From: Eggerthella sp. CAG:298
Lineage (GTDB): Bacteria > Actinomycetota > Coriobacteriia > Coriobacteriales > Eggerthellaceae
Length of the DNA: 38,029 nucleotides
Direction of reading: 5' to 3'
Assembly: GCA_000435675.1 (NCBI GenBank)
Contig: FR895149.1
Coordinates: 37,748 to 75,776 of the forward strand
Under the pieces are notes generated by a model, which was not told the DNA's origin, searched no databases, and saw only the letters and a list, made by a program, of their open reading frames with translations. The position numbers and the translations under genes are program-made. Shown here one piece after another: positions 33,682-38,029 of the stretch. Positions within the stretch are counted from its first letter, which is position 1; every line of letters begins with the position of its first letter.

Positions 33682-34398
33682 ATGGTTTACATCACTGGCG
33701 ACATACACGGCGACCCGCGGGATCTGATTCGTTTTAGCGAAGCTCATTCGCTCACGTCCGAGGATACCATCATCATACTAGGCGACGCGGGTTTCAACTT
33801 CTACCTGCATGGACGCGATCGCAAGGCGAAAAAGCTGGCGGCGCGCATTCCCGCGACCCTGCTGTGCATCCATGGCAATCATGAGGCACGCCCGCAGTCG
33901 CTCCCTGAACTCTATCATGAGGAAGAGCGCTTCGGGGCAACCGTTTTGGTGGAGGATACGTTCCCGAATATCCTTTTCGCCGTGGATGGAGAGGTCTATG
34001 ACATAGAAGGGTTCTCCACCATCGCGATCGGAGGAGCGTACAGCATCGATAAGCTCTGGCGCCGCGAAAACGACCTGCCTTGGTTTGCCGACGAGCAGCC
34101 AAGTGCTCAGATGAAGCAGCATGTCGAGCAGGTTCTCGCGGCGCGCGACTGGAAGGTGGATGTGGTGCTCTCGCATACTTGTCCCGCGAAGTACACACCC
34201 ACAGAAGCATATTTCTCGGGCATCGATCAAAGCAAGGTAGACAAATCTACCGAAAACTGGCTCGACACCATCGAAGGCCGACTTGCCTATCAGCGTTGGT
34301 ATTGCGGTCATTGGCATATCAACAAGCACATCGACCGCATGCACTTCCTCTTCAACGATGTAGAAGAGTTCGCCATCGGCCTTGTTTATAAAAATTAG
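33682..34398 (+). CDS. Calcineurin-like metallophosphoesterase
   Basis: The product has 238 residues and the full metallophosphoesterase motif set: GDIHG (6-10), GDAG (34-37), GNHE (65-68), SHTCP (164-168) and GHWH (209-212). It should hydrolyse a phosphodiester or phosphomonoester with two metal ions. It begins 30 bases after the DUF4268 gene. No good ribosome site is visible before the ATG. The codon choice and GC content look like the core genome, unlike the AT-rich genes on both sides. A decayed copy of its C-terminal part lies at 31188. Confidence 0.9.
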   Translation: MVYITGDIHGDPRDLIRFSEAHSLTSEDTIIILGDAGFNFYLHGRDRKAKKLAARIPATLLCIHGNHEARPQSLPELYHEEERFGATVLVEDTFPNILFAVDGEVYDIEGFSTIAIGGAYSIDKLWRRENDLPWFADEQPSAQMKQHVEQVLAARDWKVDVVLSHTCPAKYTPTEAYFSGIDQSKVDKSTENWLDTIEGRLAYQRWYCGHWHINKHIDRMHFLFNDVEEFAIGLVYKN

Positions 34399-34849
34399 TA
34401 CATCTGGTCCCTGTCAGAAATCCTTTACTTTTAATCAAACAGGTTGGTTAGCTACTGAGCGATTTTATTGCCTTATTTTATTTTCTTATGTGATTGTGCT
34501 TGCGATCAGCTAGCTTTACCTTATGTACTACGTCGCTACTTTTTAATGATTTAACACAGATTTTTTCCTTCGTGCGTGAGAAGTCTTATTGTGCCAAGGG
34601 AATTATTTGGGATACCTTTGGCAGCGAGTATTTTGTCTATTTAGCCAGAATCTTCAACTACATAGCGTAGGGGTGCTGTGCAAGTCTCGGATTCGGTTTC
34701 CATTTACTCAGCGAGACGAAGGGGATCATATTGGCAATAAACTTAAAGAATTCAGCTCAGTGCTCGATTTATCAGTTGGATTGAAGAAGCCTGAAATAAC
34801 CTATTCTGGCTGCTCATAATTCTGAATTACGAGAATGAAGGGTTCGCAG

Positions 34850-34879
34850 TTAAGAGGATGCCTAAGCAGGCCGTATAAT
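34850..34879 (+). promoter_or_regulatory. Promoter candidate for the hsdRM operon
   Basis: TTAAGA (34850-34855) and a perfect TATAAT (34874-34879) are 18 bases apart. The start point would be near 34886, about 210 bases before hsdR. It lies within the 698-base AT-rich gap 34399-35096, which holds no other gene I can support besides the small ORF at 34903. The gap appears to be decayed DNA. Confidence 0.4.
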
Positions 34880-34902
34880 AGGATGATAGTATTGAGAACG
34901 TT

Positions 34903-35046
34903 ATGGATTGCCTAGGAGATACTATCGATACGTATGAGTGTCATTGCAAGGCTGCAAAGGCGATCGTAAGGTATGAGAAATCGTGCTTTTTCGGCTGGAT
35001 CGCAGATCTCGAAGGAATTGCGAAGATTCATGGCCTGAAGGTTTGA
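34903..35046 (+). CDS. Possible 47-residue small ORF before hsdR
   Basis: The ATG at 34903 opens a 47-codon frame that starts MDCLGDTIDTYECHCKAAKA and contains four cysteines. Its predicted start lies 17 bases after the start point implied by the promoter at 34850-34879. The ribosome site is weak. It is 50 bases upstream of hsdR. It could be a leader peptide or a gene remnant. No family is recognised. Confidence 0.25.
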   Translation: MDCLGDTIDTYECHCKAAKAIVRYEKSCFFGWIADLEGIAKIHGLKV

Positions 35047-35096
35047 AAGATGAAAAGCTACCTGCTGGTCTTAGCTAAGAGTCTAGAGGATTGGAA

Positions 35097-37406
35097 ATGT
35101 CGGGATTAACAGAGGAAACAACCAAGCTGAGATATATCACTCCTGCTATTACGCAAGCTGGATGGGATCTCGAGCGCATTTCATGCGAGGATTATTTCTT
35201 CTCTGATGGGAAGGTGATAATCGACGGCAAAGATGGTAAGCGTGCTGGTAAGGGTAATAAAACTGATTATCAGTTATGCTATCCCAATGCTAATACGCCA
35301 TTGGCTGTAGTAGAAGCAAAGGACTATCAAAAAACTGTTGGCGAGGGTCTCCAACAAGCTATTGATTATGCAGTCATCCTCGATGTTGATTTTGCATATA
35401 GTTCAAATGGTAAAGCCTTTATGGAGCATGATCTTTCAACTGGCATAGAACGTGAAATACCACTAGATGAATTCCCTTCACCTGATGAGCTATGGGCTCG
35501 GCACTGCAAAGTTCACGACCTCACAGAAGAGCAAGCAGAAGAAACAACGATCCCTTATCACTTTGGTTATGACTCCATCTCGCCAAGGTATTACCAAAGA
35601 ATAGCAATCAATAGAGTTGTTGAAGCGGTGACTAGAGGCAAAAACAGACTCTTACTCGTCATGGCCACAGGCACTGGAAAGACTTACACTGCCTTCCAGA
35701 TTGTTTGGAGGTTAAGAGAATTAGGGTTGAAAAGAGTCCTTTATCTTGCCGATAGAAACATCCTTTTAGATCAGACAATATCCGGAGATTTTAAGCCTTT
35801 AAATGAAGTCACTACCAAAGTCCAAGGAAAAAAGCTTGATAGCGCTTATGAAGTTTTCTTCTCTACCTATCAGCAGTTGGTCGATGAAGAAGACGAGAAT
35901 GCACAGCAGCCCTATGAGCAATTTGACCCAAGCTTTTTCGATTTAATTATCGTAGATGAATGCCACAGAGGTAGCGCCCGCGCTGATTCAAGCTGGCGCA
36001 GAATTCTGGAATACTTCCATGCGGCGGTACAGCTAGGAATGACCGCTACCCCGAAGGAAACAAAGGGAATATCGACATCGGATTATTTTGGAAATCCGCT
36101 TTACACGTATTCCCTAAAGCAGGGTATTGAAGATGGTTTCCTTGCGCCTTATCGAGTTAAGCGCATCCACCTCGACGTTGATAAATTCGGCTTTATTCCA
36201 GAAGATGGACGAGTCGATGATCATGGTGAGCTGATTGAGCAGCGAGAATACGCGCAAAGGGACATCAATCGCTCCATTGTATTTACTCAGCGCGATCAGC
36301 TAGTAGCCGAGGAGATCACGAAATATCTTAAGCATGAAGGACGAATGCAGAAAACAATCGTGTTTTGTGAGGATATTGATCATGCGGAGCGCATGAGACA
36401 AGCTTTGGTCAATGCCAATTCTGATATGGTTGCCGAACATCCAGACTGCATACAAAGATGCACTAGCGGAATCAAAGGTGTCGAAGCCATTCTTGATAAA
36501 TTTATGGATATCGACGAGCCATTTCCAACGATCCTTACAACTTCGAAGCTGCTTACCACAGGGGTAAACTGCAAAACTTGCAAGTGCATCGTTCTAGACA
36601 ACAGCTTTGGCGAACAGGGAATGACGGAGTTTAAGCAAATCGTGGGCCGCGGAACCAGAATTAAGGAAGAAAAAGAAAAGCTTTATTTCACAGTCCTCGA
36701 CTTCAAAGATGCAACCAGACTTTTCGCTGATCCAGATTTTGATGGCGATCCGCCTGTGATCTATAACCCTAAGATGCCAAAGTCAAAGCCGGAAGACAAC
36801 CCTGGCTCATCTGATCCCCCTATTGTTTATCCGCAAGGAACTATAAAGTATTATGTTAGCGATCTTCCGGTAGAGGTGGTCGGAGAGCATGTCCAATACT
36901 ATTGGATGGGAAGCCTTCATACCGAAAGTTTGGTCGATTACACGAAGAAAAGCATTCATAAGCAATACAGCACTCTCGATGACTTCATCAACCGCTGGAC
37001 ATCAGAAGAAAAGAAGGCAGCTATTCGTGAGGAATTAGAGAAGCAAGGCGTCTTCCTAGACCAGTTACGCGACCAAATGGGTAGAGACGATATGGACGAT
37101 TTTGATTTAATCTGTCATATCGCCTACGACGTTCCTGCAATGACGCGTCGTGAACGCGCCCAAGCTGTAAGGGATAGCGGGTATCTTGATCAGTTTAATG
37201 AGGCAGCGAAGGTGGTTCTCGATACTTTACTAGAGAAATATGCTAGCTCGTCTATTGAGGATTTAGACGATATCAGGGTGCTTCAGCTTAAGGAATTCCA
37301 AAAACTCGGTTCAGTTCCAAATATTGTGAAGGTTTTTGGAGGCAAAGAGCAGTTCTTGAAAACCGCACAAGCACTTGAAAATGAGCTTTATCGCATGGCG
37401 GCTTAG
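35097..37406 (+). CDS. hsdR: Type I restriction endonuclease R subunit
   Basis: I take the ATG at 35097 (AGAGGA six bases upstream) rather than the TTG at 35091; the product has 769 residues. The nuclease comes first, with Asp57 (TDYQL) and Glu73-Ala-Lys75 (VVEAKDY) forming the PD-(D/E)XK site. The SF2 helicase motor follows: Walker A in MATGTGKT (189-196), DECH (287-290), TATP (316-319) and QIVGRGTR. The C-terminal domain binds the methylase. The order and length fit the EcoEI-type HsdR. It is 20 bases ahead of hsdM. It cuts unmodified DNA after translocation once the HsdS specificity subunit recognises its site. No hsdS is in the window. Confidence 0.93.
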   Translation: MSGLTEETTKLRYITPAITQAGWDLERISCEDYFFSDGKVIIDGKDGKRAGKGNKTDYQLCYPNANTPLAVVEAKDYQKTVGEGLQQAIDYAVILDVDFAYSSNGKAFMEHDLSTGIEREIPLDEFPSPDELWARHCKVHDLTEEQAEETTIPYHFGYDSISPRYYQRIAINRVVEAVTRGKNRLLLVMATGTGKTYTAFQIVWRLRELGLKRVLYLADRNILLDQTISGDFKPLNEVTTKVQGKKLDSAYEVFFSTYQQLVDEEDENAQQPYEQFDPSFFDLIIVDECHRGSARADSSWRRILEYFHAAVQLGMTATPKETKGISTSDYFGNPLYTYSLKQGIEDGFLAPYRVKRIHLDVDKFGFIPEDGRVDDHGELIEQREYAQRDINRSIVFTQRDQLVAEEITKYLKHEGRMQKTIVFCEDIDHAERMRQALVNANSDMVAEHPDCIQRCTSGIKGVEAILDKFMDIDEPFPTILTTSKLLTTGVNCKTCKCIVLDNSFGEQGMTEFKQIVGRGTRIKEEKEKLYFTVLDFKDATRLFADPDFDGDPPVIYNPKMPKSKPEDNPGSSDPPIVYPQGTIKYYVSDLPVEVVGEHVQYYWMGSLHTESLVDYTKKSIHKQYSTLDDFINRWTSEEKKAAIREELEKQGVFLDQLRDQMGRDDMDDFDLICHIAYDVPAMTRRERAQAVRDSGYLDQFNEAAKVVLDTLLEKYASSSIEDLDDIRVLQLKEFQKLGSVPNIVKVFGGKEQFLKTAQALENELYRMAA

Positions 37407-37426
37407 TATAGAAGAAGGGTTAGTCT

Positions 37427-38029
37427 ATGGCAGTTAGCTCACTTGTTAAAAAAATTCAAAACATCATGCGAGAAGACGCTGGTGTAAACGGTAACGCACA
37501 GCGCATCGAGCAGATGGTTTGGATGTTCTTCCTAAAAATATATGATGCAAAGGAAGAAGAATGGGAGCTCGTGCAAGAGAGCTATGAATCAATCATCCCA
37601 GATAATCTGAAGTGGAGGAATTGGGCAGTTGATAACGCCGATGGAAACGCTTTAACTGGAACTGCTTTATTGAGCTTCGTTAATAATGAGCTTTTTCCAA
37701 CGCTATCAGAGCTTCCAATAACCCCTCAGACAACCAACAGCCATGCAATCGTCCGTTATGCCTTTGAATCAGCTCATAATTACATGCAAGATGGCATCCT
37801 ATTGCGTCGTGTGATCAACGAGATTAACGACTCTGTAGATTTTACCGAGTATAAAGAACTGCACGCATTTGCGGAAATCTATGAAACGATTCTTAAAGAC
37901 TTACAAGCAGCTGGTCAAGCGGGTGAGTTTTACACTCCTCGTGCAGTTACGGACTTCATGGCGCAAATGCTGCAACCAACGCTTGGCGAATCAATTGCAG
38001 ATTTTGCTTGCGGAACAGGAGGCTTCCTG
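37427..38029 (+). CDS. hsdM: Type I restriction-modification methylase subunit, truncated by the window end
   Basis: An open frame of 201 codons runs off the window, with no stop. It opens with MAVSSLVKKIQNIMREDAGV, the usual HsdM start. It reaches the N6-adenine methyltransferase region: GEFYTPRAVTDFMAQML, then motif I at ADFACGTGGFL. The ATG follows AAGGG. It methylates host DNA together with HsdS. The specificity subunit and the NPPF motif lie beyond the end. Confidence 0.92.
   Translation, partial: MAVSSLVKKIQNIMREDAGVNGNAQRIEQMVWMFFLKIYDAKEEEWELVQESYESIIPDNLKWRNWAVDNADGNALTGTALLSFVNNELFPTLSELPITPQTTNSHAIVRYAFESAHNYMQDGILLRRVINEINDSVDFTEYKELHAFAEIYETILKDLQAAGQAGEFYTPRAVTDFMAQMLQPTLGESIADFACGTGGFL

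Noticed and set aside
34589..34819. 76-codon open frame starting with TTG
   Set aside because: No ribosome site, no recognisable family and AT-rich intergenic composition. Possibly the worn end of a lost gene, but not supported.
1..38029. tRNA, rRNA, CRISPR array, intact insertion sequence
   Set aside because: By reading both strands I found no tRNA-like T-loop and acceptor pair, no rRNA, no spaced direct repeats and no transposase.

Overview
The window looks like the chromosome of a Coriobacteriia / Eggerthellaceae-like actinobacterium. This is inferred from three things: a LuxR-family regulator whose N-terminal half is a 12-helix membrane domain (a hallmark of that group), a CoA-dependent anaerobic reduction cluster, and moderate-GC core genes. 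No rRNA, tRNA, CRISPR array or intact transposase is visible.

Layout. (1) 165-2128: an extracytoplasmic stress-signalling unit, made of a small secreted protein with Asp-rich loops, an ECF sigma factor and an overlapping RsgI-like transmembrane anti-sigma factor. (2) 2303-16962: the metabolic core, a carnitine-type (cai) cluster. caiD lies alone on the + strand behind its own operator-like palindrome. Convergent to it runs a long minus-strand gene series: MFS transporter, HSL-type esterase, caiA, caiB, caiC, a YaaU-like transporter and a metallo-beta-lactamase-fold hydrolase. Three of the gaps between these genes contain strong hairpins without U-tracts. Divergent from the series is a membrane-anchored LuxR regulator, followed by a CoA-disulfide-reductase/rhodanese fusion. 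The expected chemistry is CaiC/CaiB CoA activation and transfer, CaiD hydration/dehydration and CaiA reduction. The E. coli partners CaiT, CaiE and the FixABCX electron-transfer chain are not in the window.

(3) 17207-24873: housekeeping and regulatory genes: DegV, VanZ-RDD, a truncated cysteine-cluster protein abutting a PIN/antitoxin module, a LytTR-DUF3021 pair, carbamate kinase, DUF488 and BrnQ. (4) 24880-27389: small genes including a polyaspartate protein, an isoprenylcysteine-methyltransferase-like protein, a GIY-YIG-like protein and an SRAP (YedK/HMCES) protein. Two copies of a 42-bp dispersed repeat each lie in a convergent gap here.

(5) 27564-38029: an accessory and partly AT-rich island. 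It holds a permuted papain-like protein, a zinc-ribbon ADP-ribosylglycohydrolase, an R2K-type ATP-grasp with a small partner, a cytoplasmic serpin, a DUF4268 nuclease-like protein, a metallophosphoesterase, and the start of a type I restriction system (hsdR, then hsdM running off the window end). A degraded piece of a second metallophosphoesterase gene lies about 3 kb upstream of the intact one, a sign of past rearrangement.

Family assignments come from reading the sequences and from memory of family motifs and E. coli homologues. No search or alignment program was run.
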